DNA of 31,633 nt from Christiangramia sp. (GTDB taxonomy: Bacteria; Bacteroidota; Bacteroidia; Flavobacteriales; Flavobacteriaceae): contig JAGXII010000107.1 in NCBI GenBank assembly GCA_024635735.1, positions 1 through 31,633 on the forward strand, in the 5' to 3' direction. The position numbers were made by a program, and so were the translations under genes. The notes below the pieces were generated by a model. That model did no database searches, was not told the origin of the DNA, and saw only the letters and a list, made by a program, of their open reading frames with translations. Below, in pieces: positions 15,162-23,645 of the stretch (position 1 is its first letter; every line of letters begins with the position of its first letter).

Positions 15162-15842
15162 ATGAAATGTCTCATTGTTGATGATGATCCCCTAATTTGT
15201 GATTTACTGGAGCATTTTTGTAGTAAGACAAAAGGAATAGAAAGCGTTAGTACAGCAGCCTCAGGTTTCGAAACTATCAATCTTATTAATAACTCTCGTT
15301 TTGACCTGATATTTCTGGATTTTGATCTACCCGATATTACCGGTAAGGATATTTTAAATATTCTCGATTCTAATATCGCCGTGATTATGGTTACCTCTCA
15401 TAAAGACTTCGCTTCAGAATCATATAATTACGATCAAATTATTGATTTTCTTGTCAAGCCTATTAATTACTCCCGTTTTTATAAAGGTTTTCAGAAAGCC
15501 CAGACATTCTTTGCCAGAAATAAAGAACAGAAAAATCGGATCTTTGTAAAGGAAGGGAGTAAACTAATTAAAATTAATCTGGAGGAAATTAAATATTTTA
15601 AATCTGAAGGAAATTATATTTCCATTTTTATGGAAAACAGAAAGATATTGACCTTAATGACCTTAAAGGAACTTGAACATAAACTTCCCGACTACTTTCA
15701 AAAGGTCCACCGTTCTTATATTGTCAATCTCAACAAAATAGATTTTATCGACAGTAATGCTATAGAGATCGAAAAAGACCATATTCCCGTTAGCACGAGT
15801 TACGAGAAAGAATTACTTAAGAAAATTAATCTTTTAAATTAA
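15162..15842 (+). CDS. LytTR-type response regulator
   Basis: A 226-residue response regulator. The receiver domain (1-115) has acidic pocket D7-D9 in LIVDDDP, phospho-acceptor D53 in LIFLDFDLPD, T78-S79 and K99 in FLVKPIN. The LytTR DNA-binding domain (about 128-225) includes YFKSEGNYISIF, the FQKVHRSYIVNL core and a C-terminal PVSTSYEKELLKK segment. It would bind DNA as a dimer on imperfect direct repeats. Its 3' end overlaps the converging kinase gene by 17 nt, and its start faces the haloperoxidase-like gene. No sensor precedes it in the same operon; the overlapping hybrid kinase is the natural partner candidate. Confidence 0.9.
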   Translation: MKCLIVDDDPLICDLLEHFCSKTKGIESVSTAASGFETINLINNSRFDLIFLDFDLPDITGKDILNILDSNIAVIMVTSHKDFASESYNYDQIIDFLVKPINYSRFYKGFQKAQTFFARNKEQKNRIFVKEGSKLIKINLEEIKYFKSEGNYISIFMENRKILTLMTLKELEHKLPDYFQKVHRSYIVNLNKIDFIDSNAIEIEKDHIPVSTSYEKELLKKINLLN

Positions 15843-18465
15843 TATATCTCTCATTTCTAATACAACACAAATAGTAAGCGAAATGCTTATGGAGAGTATC
15901 TAGTTTATCTTCATCAACCAAAGCTGCTTTTTTAGGTAGAATTTCTCCAAGCTCGTAAAGCCCCAGGTTATTAATGTGGGTTATAAGTTTATGCAGGATG
16001 GCTTCCCACTCTTTTTGATCTTCGGTTTCTGCAGCCTCATAAACACGTTCCAGATAGGTATGAAACTCTTCATGAAGCAGCTTTAGTACTTTTGCGACTT
16101 TAGCTGAATCGTTATCATAATTGCTGTAGATATTTGAAAAATCCGGGGCCGGAAATTCATTTTTCCCTAAAAGCTGATAGATACAATCCTTCAAATGTTT
16201 TGGATCATATGGTTTCTGAAAAAATAAAGGACTTACTTTTTCCAGATTTTTTGGTTCCAGTGCAGAGGCGATTATGAGCGGACAATTGATCTTTTTGGAA
16301 TTGACCAAGTCTATTAAGACGGGTTGCAAATTCATATCTTCCAGCATTAAATCACTAATAATTAGATCTGGAGAAATGTTATTGAGTACTTCCAAAGCTT
16401 CGTCTAAGTTGTCTGCCTGGTGTAAAGTGATATTATCATCGGCAAGTATATATTTCATTAACTCTACGGTAGAAGGATCGTCTTCAATTAATAAAATGTG
16501 ATAATTATTAGATAATACCGGTAATATAATTTGTCTTGAAGTTTGGTCCTGGCTGCCATTCTCAGCACCTGCAAGACTTACAGGTATTTGAATACGAAAT
16601 TCCGATCCCCTGCCCTTTCGGGATTTTGCCTCCAGCTCTCCGCCAAATAGTTCAGTTAATTGTTTTACTATGGAAAGTCCCAGGCCATAACCGCTATATC
16701 TGCCGGACAAATCTTCTTTCTCTCTAAAAAACCGGTCATTAATCCGACTAATATTTTCAGACTCGATACCTATTCCCGTATCCTTTACTTTAATTTCCAA
16801 CAATGGAGTTTCAGACTGAAAATTTGCAATTCTGGCCGAAAGATAGATCTCTCCTTCCCTTGTGTATTTAAGTGCATTTATAACCAGATTGGTAACTATC
16901 TGAGAAAGGCGCAGTGGATCTATTTTAAACTTATGCTGTTCCAGTTCATTATCAAGTTGCAACTCAAAGACTAAGCCTTTCTGAACCGCTTCAAACTGAT
17001 AGCTGGAATGAATGTCTTTTAAAAGCCTGGCTATATTTGTTGATTTACGGGTGATTTGTAATTTTCCTTCTACAAGTTTTTGATGGTCCAACACATCATA
17101 GACCAATCCCGCTAGGTTATTCGCGCTTTTTTCCAGGGAATTAATTATTGGAAGCTGAGCTGGAGAAGGTGATTGTTTATACAAAATTTGAGTAAGACCC
17201 AAAATGGAATTGAGAGGTGTTCTCATCTCATGGCTCATATTCTGTAAAAATTCATCACGCTGCTGTTTCGCTTCCTTTTCCTGTTTCAGAGATTGATTCA
17301 GTACCTCGACATTTTCATCTATCCGGGCTTTCATTTTTGTAAATGATTTGGCAAGAATCCCTATTTCATCTTTTCTGTTAACCGGCAAATGAATGTTATT
17401 GCTCAATCCTTTGTCATAATTGCTAATCGCTCTTGTAATCTGAGTTATTTTCTTTGAAAGAAAACTGGTGAAGATCAGCGAGATTAGAATAGAGATCAAG
17501 CACACAATAAGCAAGGTTCTTAAGCTATATGCGCGCACTGTGCGGGCACTTTCCAGAAGGACCTGCTGTTCTATAGATGAAATTAAATAAACCTTTCTCC
17601 TACCCTTGAAATATTCCAGTTCCTTTATAAACGAAAGATACGATTGATCATGAGCCTGTAATAAATCAAAATTTTCATCCCTTCCGGTAATTTTATTGGG
17701 ATTGATATTAAAGTCGGAATAGAAATTAAAATCCTTCCCATTTTGACTCGCGAACTGCTCCTCTTCATTTGGAGAATATAAATACTGTCCATTTGAATCA
17801 ATTAAATAAAATTGAGTGTCACTGCCGGCAATATGTCTGAAGGATTGATATAATCTATTCATATCAACATTAATGACCAGAACTCCCATAGGTTCTCCGG
17901 AATCCTTAAAAATCGGGCTTGCCGCTCTTAAGGTTGGAGTAAAAGGTTCACTTATTACTCCATATTCCTCATTAAGATTAATTTCTGAAAAATAGAATTC
18001 TCCCTTATCTATCTCGAGACTTTTTCTGAAATATTCCCGATCTCCTTTTTCCTGTAAGGTATCTGATTTAAAAACCTGATCATTTATTTTATCAAAACGA
18101 ATGACCTCTTTTCCATTATTTTCAACTCCAATCCATCTTATCTGGAAATAGGAAGCTTTATTCTGAAGTGTAATTCGGAATAACTGTTCAATATCTGAAG
18201 TGCTTTCAGCAGAAGGATTTTTCACATAATGCTGAAGCGTTGGGCTATTGGCTATTACTGCAATATCATTGGAAACTTCATTCAATAAAGCATAAAAAGC
18301 CTGCTCAGCCATTTCAGAAGAGTGCCTGATGCGATCCTGGGAATATTCTTCTATAACTCCGGAGGCTTTCTGAAAAACCAAATATCCCGATATAAGAATT
18401 GAGAAAATAATCAGTGCTGTAAAAAAGAGGGCAAAACGGATTACTATGGAATACCGAAACTTCAA
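15826..18465 (-). CDS. Hybrid sensor histidine kinase with dCache-like sensor, receiver and Hpt-like tail
   Basis: An 879-residue membrane kinase. Order of parts: TM1 at 9-31; a large periplasmic double-Cache-like sensor at about 40-305 (SPIFKDSGEPMGVLVINVDMNRL at 183-205 is typical); TM2 at 315-336; HAMP at 337-390; a short coil; HisKA with H412 in SHEMRTP; HATPase with N530, DTGIGI at 562-567 and GYGLGLS at 592-598; receiver with D705 in LIISDLMLED; then an Hpt-like helical bundle at about 785-875 with H825 in LHKLITHINNLGL. All steps of a His-Asp-His relay are present. The next acceptor could be the LytTR regulator encoded tail-to-tail. Ligand unknown; Cache domains usually bind small metabolites. 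Confidence 0.88.
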   Translation of the reverse strand: MKFRYSIVIRFALFFTALIIFSILISGYLVFQKASGVIEEYSQDRIRHSSEMAEQAFYALLNEVSNDIAVIANSPTLQHYVKNPSAESTSDIEQLFRITLQNKASYFQIRWIGVENNGKEVIRFDKINDQVFKSDTLQEKGDREYFRKSLEIDKGEFYFSEINLNEEYGVISEPFTPTLRAASPIFKDSGEPMGVLVINVDMNRLYQSFRHIAGSDTQFYLIDSNGQYLYSPNEEEQFASQNGKDFNFYSDFNINPNKITGRDENFDLLQAHDQSYLSFIKELEYFKGRRKVYLISSIEQQVLLESARTVRAYSLRTLLIVCLISILISLIFTSFLSKKITQITRAISNYDKGLSNNIHLPVNRKDEIGILAKSFTKMKARIDENVEVLNQSLKQEKEAKQQRDEFLQNMSHEMRTPLNSILGLTQILYKQSPSPAQLPIINSLEKSANNLAGLVYDVLDHQKLVEGKLQITRKSTNIARLLKDIHSSYQFEAVQKGLVFELQLDNELEQHKFKIDPLRLSQIVTNLVINALKYTREGEIYLSARIANFQSETPLLEIKVKDTGIGIESENISRINDRFFREKEDLSGRYSGYGLGLSIVKQLTELFGGELEAKSRKGRGSEFRIQIPVSLAGAENGSQDQTSRQIILPVLSNNYHILLIEDDPSTVELMKYILADDNITLHQADNLDEALEVLNNISPDLIISDLMLEDMNLQPVLIDLVNSKKINCPLIIASALEPKNLEKVSPLFFQKPYDPKHLKDCIYQLLGKNEFPAPDFSNIYSNYDNDSAKVAKVLKLLHEEFHTYLERVYEAAETEDQKEWEAILHKLITHINNLGLYELGEILPKKAALVDEDKLDTLHKHFAYYLCCIRNERYINLKD

Positions 18466-18639
18466 GCTAAATGAATATGAGAATATAGTCCAATGTATGT
18501 TTTATTTAGATTCAAAACAAACCTGCATAATAGGGTCAATAGTTAGGTTCCTGAATTGCAGCAATAAGACACGGGTAAATTAAGCCCATATTCTTCTCAA
18601 AAAATGACAATGGTCATAAAATAAACTAAACACAGCTTC

Positions 18640-18647
18640 TATTTTTG
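18640..18647 (+). promoter_or_regulatory. TAnnTTTG -7 box of the probable nadA promoter
   Basis: TATTTTTG matches the Bacteroidota -7 consensus TAnnTTTG exactly and sits 53 nt before the nadA ATG. No clear TTTG -33 element is seen about 20 nt upstream, so the promoter may be weak or activated. No NrtR- or NadR-type operator is obvious. Confidence 0.4.
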
Positions 18648-18700
18648 TAAACCAACTATAAAAGGCTCTCAAGACACCCACTTTATAAGAATTTCCATCA

Positions 18701-19651
18701 ATGAAAATACTCCCTTCTCAAACAGAAGAATTAAAGGATAAGGTACAGAAACTTAAAAAGGAAAAGAACGCTGTGGTTCTTGCCCATTATTATCAGGAAC
18801 CAGCGATAAAACAGGTTGCCGATTTTGTTGGGGACAGTCTGGAGCTTTCAAAAAAAGCAGCCCAAACCAGTGCTGGGATCATCGTTTTTGCCGGTGTTCA
18901 TTTTATGGCTGAAACGGCTAAAATCCTGAATCCCGAGAGAAAAGTTCTCCTACCCGATCTTAATGCGGGATGTTCTCTGGCCGATAGTTGCGAACCAAAG
19001 AGTTTTAAGAGTTTTCTTGAGGATCACCCAGACCATGTAGTGGTGACCTATATAAATTGTTCGGCTGAGATCAAAACCATGAGCGATATCGTTTGTACTT
19101 CTTCAAATGCGGTACGGATCATAAATTCAATACCGAACAATAAAAAGATAATTTTCGCTCCCGATAAGAACCTTGGAGATTATCTCATTAAAAAGACCGG
19201 GCGGGGAATGCTTCTCTGGGATGGTTCCTGTATGGTTCATGAAGCTTTTTCTATTGACAAATTACTGGAACTACACAAAAAATATCCTTCTGCCAGGATT
19301 ATCGCACATCCGGAATCTGAAAGACATATACTAAGGGCAGCCTCTTTTATTGGATCTACCTCAGGATTAATACAGCATTTAGCTGAAAGTGAATGGGATA
19401 CTTTTATCGTGGCCACTGAAGCTGGTATTCTCTATGATATGCAAAAATATTTTCCTGATAAAACTATCATTCCAGCACCTGCAAAAGAAAATAACAGTTG
19501 TGCTTGCAGTGAATGTGCTCATATGAAGTTGAACAGCCTGGAGAAATTATATGCATGTCTAAAAGATGAAACTCCAGAAATTATACTGGAGGAGGAATTA
19601 ATTAAAAAAGCAGCACTCCCTATCAATAAAATGCTAGAATTATCCAATTGA
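18701..19651 (+). CDS. nadA: Quinolinate synthase NadA
   Basis: A 316-residue [4Fe-4S] enzyme that condenses iminoaspartate with dihydroxyacetone phosphate to quinolinate in de novo NAD synthesis. Diagnostic segments: VVLAHYYQEPAIKQVADFVGDS at 25-46, PDLNAGCSLADSC at 85-97, INCSAEIKTMSDIVCTS, WDGSCMVHEAF and the C-terminal SCACSECAHMKLNSLEKL. Cluster ligands are expected at C91, C177 and one of C267/C269/C272. The oxygen-sensitive cluster suits a cytoplasmic enzyme. The stop is 1 nt from the nadB ATG, so the two are tightly coupled. nadC, the next step, is not in the window. Length is normal for the shorter NadA type. Confidence 0.96.
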   Translation: MKILPSQTEELKDKVQKLKKEKNAVVLAHYYQEPAIKQVADFVGDSLELSKKAAQTSAGIIVFAGVHFMAETAKILNPERKVLLPDLNAGCSLADSCEPKSFKSFLEDHPDHVVVTYINCSAEIKTMSDIVCTSSNAVRIINSIPNNKKIIFAPDKNLGDYLIKKTGRGMLLWDGSCMVHEAFSIDKLLELHKKYPSARIIAHPESERHILRAASFIGSTSGLIQHLAESEWDTFIVATEAGILYDMQKYFPDKTIIPAPAKENNSCACSECAHMKLNSLEKLYACLKDETPEIILEEELIKKAALPINKMLELSN

Positions 19652-19652
19652 T

Positions 19653-21197
19653 ATGTTATTCCAAACCGATATAGCAATAGTAGGTTCAGGTATTGCCGGG
19701 CTCTCTTTTGCCATAAAATTAGCAGAGAAAAGACCAGATTTAAATATATCCATTTTCACTAAAGAAAATTTTGATTCTGGCAACACCGCCAGGGCTCAGG
19801 GAGGAATAGCCGTTGTTCTGGACCATAATAAACAGGACAGTTTTAAATCACACTTTAAAGATACCATTAAAGCAGGAAAGGGGTTCAACGATCCAGATAT
19901 TGTAAAAATGGTAGTAGAGCAGGCGCCCGACAGACTTACTGAACTTATTGAATGGGGTAGTAAATTTGATATTTCTTCTGGCGGAGATTTTGATCTTGGC
20001 CTGGAAGGTGGACATTCATATAACAGGATATTACATAAACAGGATTTCACAGGACTTGAAATCCAAACAAAGTTACTAGCAAAAGTTGTTTCCTACCCTA
20101 AAACCCAAATGTTATCTCATTATTTTGTGACAGATCTTATTACCGAATCTCAGGATGGAGTTTCAACCTGTATTGGGATAAGAGCTCTGGATATCAATAA
20201 TAATATTCTCAGTGAAATTAAAAGCAGAGTGACTCTTCTTGCCACGGGAGGAAGTGGAAAGCTATTTAGTAACACCACCAATCCGCCAGTAGCAACGGCC
20301 GATGGGGTTGCGATGGCCTTCAATGCCGGAGCCAGGATTGCCGACATGAATTTTGTGCAATTTCACCCTACAGCTTTGTATCAAAAAGACACCTTACCCT
20401 TTTTCCTTATCTCTGAAGCAGTAAGGGGCTATGGAGCTTATATCATAAATAAAAATGGAAGAAGATTTCTATATGATCATGATCAGCGTGGAGAACTGGC
20501 CACAAGAGATATTATTTCAGCCGCCATTTTAAAAGAACTTGCAAAAACCAAAGATCAAGATGTTTATTTGGATTGCCGACATTTGGATCAGAGAAAATTC
20601 GCAACTCATTTTCCAACCATTATTGAACATTGCAGGCAAAAGGGAATAAATGTAAAAATAGATGCAATTCCTGTAATTCCTGCTGCCCATTATCAATGCG
20701 GAGGAATAAAGGTTGATAAAAATGCACAAAGCTCTATTAAAAATCTTTTTGCTTCGGGAGAGTGTAGCCGTACAGGTCTTCATGGCTCAAATCGCCTCGC
20801 CTCCAATTCACTTTTAGAAGCTCTGGTATTCTCGCATCAAGCAGCTAAATTCATAGTGCCCAGGATCGATAAAATTAATCGGCAACCAGGTTCGATATCT
20901 ATGGAGAGTAGCAGTATAAAACGAGAAAAAATGGATGAAACTCTGGAGCAATTAGCAGATACGCTAAAAAGCCTCATGACCTATGAAATGGTTTATCTCT
21001 CCCCTGTTTCTGAGAAAAATTCTGTTCTGGAAGAGCTGGCGATAATGAGATATATGTTGGCTAAAACATTTGATAACAACACCTTCAGCCTTGAGTATTA
21101 TGAACTTCGTAATCTTATAATCGCTGCAGAACTTGTTCTTAAGCATGCCGTTCTTTTTGAAGAAAGACAGGCAATAATAAAAAGGGCTTTGTCTTAA
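19653..21197 (+). CDS. nadB: L-aspartate oxidase NadB
   Basis: A 514-residue FAD flavoprotein that oxidises L-aspartate to iminoaspartate, which NadA consumes. Dinucleotide-binding GSGIAGLSFA lies at 11-20. The NadB/Sdh-type signature SGNTARAQGGIAVV is at about 42-55. FAD and active-site regions follow: LLATGGSGKLFSNTTNP, MNFVQFHPTALY, HYQCGGIKVD and SRTGLHGSNRLASNSLLEAL. These separate it from succinate dehydrogenase and fumarate reductase flavoproteins together with the nadA linkage. The helical C-terminal domain is complete. Co-transcribed with nadA, which fits channelling of the unstable iminoaspartate. A short hairpin lies 200 nt after the stop. Confidence 0.96.
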   Translation: MLFQTDIAIVGSGIAGLSFAIKLAEKRPDLNISIFTKENFDSGNTARAQGGIAVVLDHNKQDSFKSHFKDTIKAGKGFNDPDIVKMVVEQAPDRLTELIEWGSKFDISSGGDFDLGLEGGHSYNRILHKQDFTGLEIQTKLLAKVVSYPKTQMLSHYFVTDLITESQDGVSTCIGIRALDINNNILSEIKSRVTLLATGGSGKLFSNTTNPPVATADGVAMAFNAGARIADMNFVQFHPTALYQKDTLPFFLISEAVRGYGAYIINKNGRRFLYDHDQRGELATRDIISAAILKELAKTKDQDVYLDCRHLDQRKFATHFPTIIEHCRQKGINVKIDAIPVIPAAHYQCGGIKVDKNAQSSIKNLFASGECSRTGLHGSNRLASNSLLEALVFSHQAAKFIVPRIDKINRQPGSISMESSSIKREKMDETLEQLADTLKSLMTYEMVYLSPVSEKNSVLEELAIMRYMLAKTFDNNTFSLEYYELRNLIIAAELVLKHAVLFEERQAIIKRALS

Positions 21198-21502
21198 TCG
21201 AATATTCGCCAGGAAATAATATAAACCATTACTAGTAATTGAAAACAAAATTACATTTAGTTGAATGTGAAATTGGTGTAATAAAAAAAGTGATCGTTTA
21301 CTCGGAAGATACTCTTAAAACCTCGGCCCTATGGCAGAGCAGTTTAAATAAAAAAATAGATCAGGTTTAAATCTCACAACACTTATAAAACTTCTGGAAA
21401 GAAAACCTTTTAATAAAAGCTCAGCTTTTCCTGGTATTTGGGGTTACTCTTTTCTAAATGGTAAGCGGGGCTTTCATGGAGTAAAAATAGCTTGAATACC
21501 CC
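21198..21502. other. Convergent 3' gap between nadB and the response regulator; holds repeat copy A
   Basis: A 305-nt gap. It contains a 44-codon TTG-initiated frame at 21239-21370 that I do not accept as a gene, and the 57-nt repeat at 21366-21422. The hairpin AAAAGC-TCA-GCTTTT (21415-21429) straddles the right end of the repeat and is followed on the minus strand by ATTAAAAGG, so it could end the response-regulator transcript. Confidence 0.5.
21366..21422 (+). repeat. 57-nt dispersed repeat, copy A
   Basis: Matches copy B at 24867-24923 at 53 of 57 positions without gaps. The shared core includes CTCACAACACTTATAAAAC and, after a variable spot, AAACCTTTTAATAAAAGCTC. Similarity stops at once outside these limits. 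It carries no ORF and lies in the 3' region of nadB. Confidence 0.8.
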
Positions 21503-22207
21503 TTAGATATTATCAATTTTAAGCACAAATCCCTTTTTATGAATGTTTTCAATCTTTACGGAAGGATCTTTTTGAAGATACTTTCTAAGATGCGAAATAA
21601 AAACATTTAAACTTTTACGGTTAAAATAATCATTCTCTCCCCATATTCCAGTAAGAATTTCCTTATGGCTGGTAAGTTTATTCTTATTCTTAACGAGATA
21701 TTGCAAAATATCGCTTTCGCGTCCCGTAAGGGAAATCGTTTCATTCTCCAGTTTTAATTCATTACGCGATGGATTTAAATCATACCTGCCAATTTTGTAG
21801 CTCGTGTTCTCCGGGTCAGAATCTGGTTTAGAAACAGCCATTCTCGATAAAATCGCCCTGATTCTCGCAACCAGCTCTTCTTCGTCTATCGGTTTTTTAA
21901 GATAGTCAACGGCTCCAATTGAAAATCCTTTCAGAACATCCACTTTGAGCGATCTTGCGGTAAGGAATAAAAAGGCAAGGTCGGGATAAGAGTTCCTGAT
22001 CTTTTTGGCCAGTTCAAAACCATCTATATCGGGAAGCATGACATCCAGGATGGCAAGATCATACTGCCGGGATTCTATTTCCTTTAGTGCGCTTTTTCCT
22101 GTTTTCGCCCAGGATACCTCAAAATTCTTAATTTTCAGGTATTCTGAAAGCAGGTAGCCTAATGATTCATCATCTTCAACAAGGAGTATTTTATTTTCAG
22201 TTTGCAT
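21503..22207 (-). CDS. OmpR/PhoB-family response regulator, RprY-like
   Basis: A 234-residue two-domain regulator. Receiver: ED/D at 11-13, phospho-acceptor D55 in LAILDVMLPD, T83 in FLTARS and K105 in YLKKPID. The winged-helix DNA-binding domain is at about 135-232 (ISLTGRESDILQYLVKNKN, GENDYFNRKSLNVFISHLRKYL). This class binds tandem direct repeats spaced 11 bp apart. It overlaps the upstream kinase gene by 11 nt, so they are an operon with coupled translation. The pair resembles RprX/RprY of Bacteroides. The likely target is the repeat array at 23531-23572 before the divergent beta-barrel gene. Confidence 0.9.
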   Translation of the reverse strand: MQTENKILLVEDDESLGYLLSEYLKIKNFEVSWAKTGKSALKEIESRQYDLAILDVMLPDIDGFELAKKIRNSYPDLAFLFLTARSLKVDVLKGFSIGAVDYLKKPIDEEELVARIRAILSRMAVSKPDSDPENTSYKIGRYDLNPSRNELKLENETISLTGRESDILQYLVKNKNKLTSHKEILTGIWGENDYFNRKSLNVFISHLRKYLQKDPSVKIENIHKKGFVLKIDNI

Positions 22208-23465
22208 GAGTAACCGGTAAAATTATTGAAACTTCAGTTCCTATATTTTCTTCACTTTCCACTTTGATAGTTCCTTTATGGCGCTTCACAATTTCTTTGA
22301 CATAACTCAGACCCAATCCATAACCTTTTACCTTATGGAGGTTGCCATTCGAAACGCGATAATATTTTTTAAAGATATGTTCCTTCTCTTTTTTAGAAAT
22401 TCCTATTCCATTATCCTTTATTGAAATTATTATCTTCTTTTCCCTTTTCCAGGCCTTCAGATAAATTTCGGGAGTTTCAGAATATTTCCGGGCATTATCC
22501 AGCAAATTAAAAACGGCATTCTCCAGATGCGAAATTTCAGCTTTTACCCAAATTTCTTCTTCTGCTATATCACATTGAAATTTACTTTCCTCCACAGCCG
22601 CGATCATTTTAAAATTTTCACACCACTTAATTAATAATGGCCTGAGATCTACTTTATTCAATTCAAAAAGGTTTTTCCTGGATTCAAGATTTCCCAATTC
22701 CAGAACCAGGTCTATATGCTTCTTCAATCGTTCTACCTGCTGCCTTATCATAGAAATGACCGGCTTTTGGTTTTCCTGCATATCTTCCTCCAGGATTTTG
22801 GTGGCCAAGCCAATTGAAAATAAAGGAGTTTTAAGCTCATGAGTGAGATTATTAATAAAATTATTAGTGGTGGTAATAACATTGCTTTGCCAGTAAAATG
22901 ATTTCAATATCCAGATAACCACAAAAATTATAGCAACGATAAAAAGGATACTGGGCAGTGTTAATCCGTTTAACTGAGATAGAAAATAGCCGTTAAGATC
23001 TTCAAACTGTAATTCCAGAATAAGAGGTTTCTGTATTAATTCCGGGAGATAACCTTCAATCGAGATAGGATATCTTATTAGTTCCTCTTCATTAGAAAAA
23101 GAATGAGGTGAATGAAGATAATCAAGGGTATCGCGGGCATAAAGGCGATAAGAAAAGTCAGTGTCTATCCCATTCTTTATAAAACTCTCTTTAATAAAGT
23201 CATTGAGAAAATGCTGTGAGGCATCTTTTACTTTGTCGTCACTTAGATTAAAATAATTGTCTTTGGTAACCGCCTGAGCCACTAAAAAGGACAATTGATT
23301 TTCTGTACTAAGGTCCACCTTAATATCCTCTGCGACTCGCACTATTTTCCGATCAAACTGAACCTTCGCCAGATTTAATCCTATTTTCAAATACTGGTAC
23401 TGGACAATAAATAAACCCAGAACAGAAATTATGAAAATGCCTATATATATTCTTCTTCTCTTCAA
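22197..23465 (-). CDS. Sensor histidine kinase, RprX-like
   Basis: A 422-residue membrane kinase. TM1 at about 7-26, a periplasmic sensor region of about 140 residues, TM2 at about 170-188, and no clear HAMP. HisKA has H209 in LTHELKTPLFSIGL. The HATPase domain has an N box in FNLLDNARKYS, DNGIGISKKEKEHIF and GYGLGLSYVKEIVKRHKG. The FIISVLGLFIVQYQYLK start is typical of RprX-type kinases of Bacteroidota. The signal is unknown. It is transcribed first in the operon and is divergent from the outer-membrane barrel gene, across a 180-bp region that carries the tandem half sites. Confidence 0.9.
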   Translation of the reverse strand: MKRRRIYIGIFIISVLGLFIVQYQYLKIGLNLAKVQFDRKIVRVAEDIKVDLSTENQLSFLVAQAVTKDNYFNLSDDKVKDASQHFLNDFIKESFIKNGIDTDFSYRLYARDTLDYLHSPHSFSNEEELIRYPISIEGYLPELIQKPLILELQFEDLNGYFLSQLNGLTLPSILFIVAIIFVVIWILKSFYWQSNVITTTNNFINNLTHELKTPLFSIGLATKILEEDMQENQKPVISMIRQQVERLKKHIDLVLELGNLESRKNLFELNKVDLRPLLIKWCENFKMIAAVEESKFQCDIAEEEIWVKAEISHLENAVFNLLDNARKYSETPEIYLKAWKREKKIIISIKDNGIGISKKEKEHIFKKYYRVSNGNLHKVKGYGLGLSYVKEIVKRHKGTIKVESEENIGTEVSIILPVTHAN

Positions 23466-23530
23466 AATTGTATTTCTATATTACTCAAATTTATCTTTTC
23501 TGAAGGAATATTAATTTTTTATTAGTTCCC

Positions 23531-23572
23531 TTAACCTTTCATTAATCTTTCTTGACCATCACTTAGTCTTTG
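23531..23572. promoter_or_regulatory. Tandem array of four half sites, probable OmpR-family regulator binding region
   Basis: TTAACCTTTC at 23531, TTAATCTTTC at 23542, a weaker TTGACCATCA at 23553 and TTAGTCTTTG at 23563: starts 11, 11 and 10 bp apart. Direct repeats at about one helical turn are the usual binding pattern of OmpR/PhoB-type regulators. The array lies between the RprXY-like operon and the beta-barrel gene and could control either or both. Confidence 0.55.
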
Positions 23573-23574
23573 GA

Positions 23575-23616
23575 TATGCTAATTCAGCATACCTTGGCCA
23601 TAAATCCGGCATACCT
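23575..23616. promoter_or_regulatory. Inverted repeat TATGCT-AATTC-AGCATA and direct repeat GCATACCT
   Basis: Perfect 6-bp inverted arms at 23575-23591. Separately, GCATACCT occurs at 23587-23594 and 23609-23616, exactly 22 bp (two helical turns) apart. Both lie immediately after the tandem half sites and 30-70 bp before the barrel gene ATG. They may be a second operator or part of the promoter. Confidence 0.4.
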
Positions 23617-23645
23617 GAAAATTGGTGTTTAACTTAAACCTATCT

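Noticed and set aside
21239..21370. TTG-initiated 44-codon frame (reads KTKLHLVECEIGVIKKVIVYSED...) between nadB and repeat copy A
   Set aside because: Rare start codon, preceded directly by an in-frame stop, no family resemblance, and it ends at the repeat edge. Could be a gene remnant but not supportable.
23622..23645. TTG start extending the beta-barrel protein by 8 residues
   Set aside because: ATG at 23646 gives a standard signal peptide; the extension would place extra residues before it.
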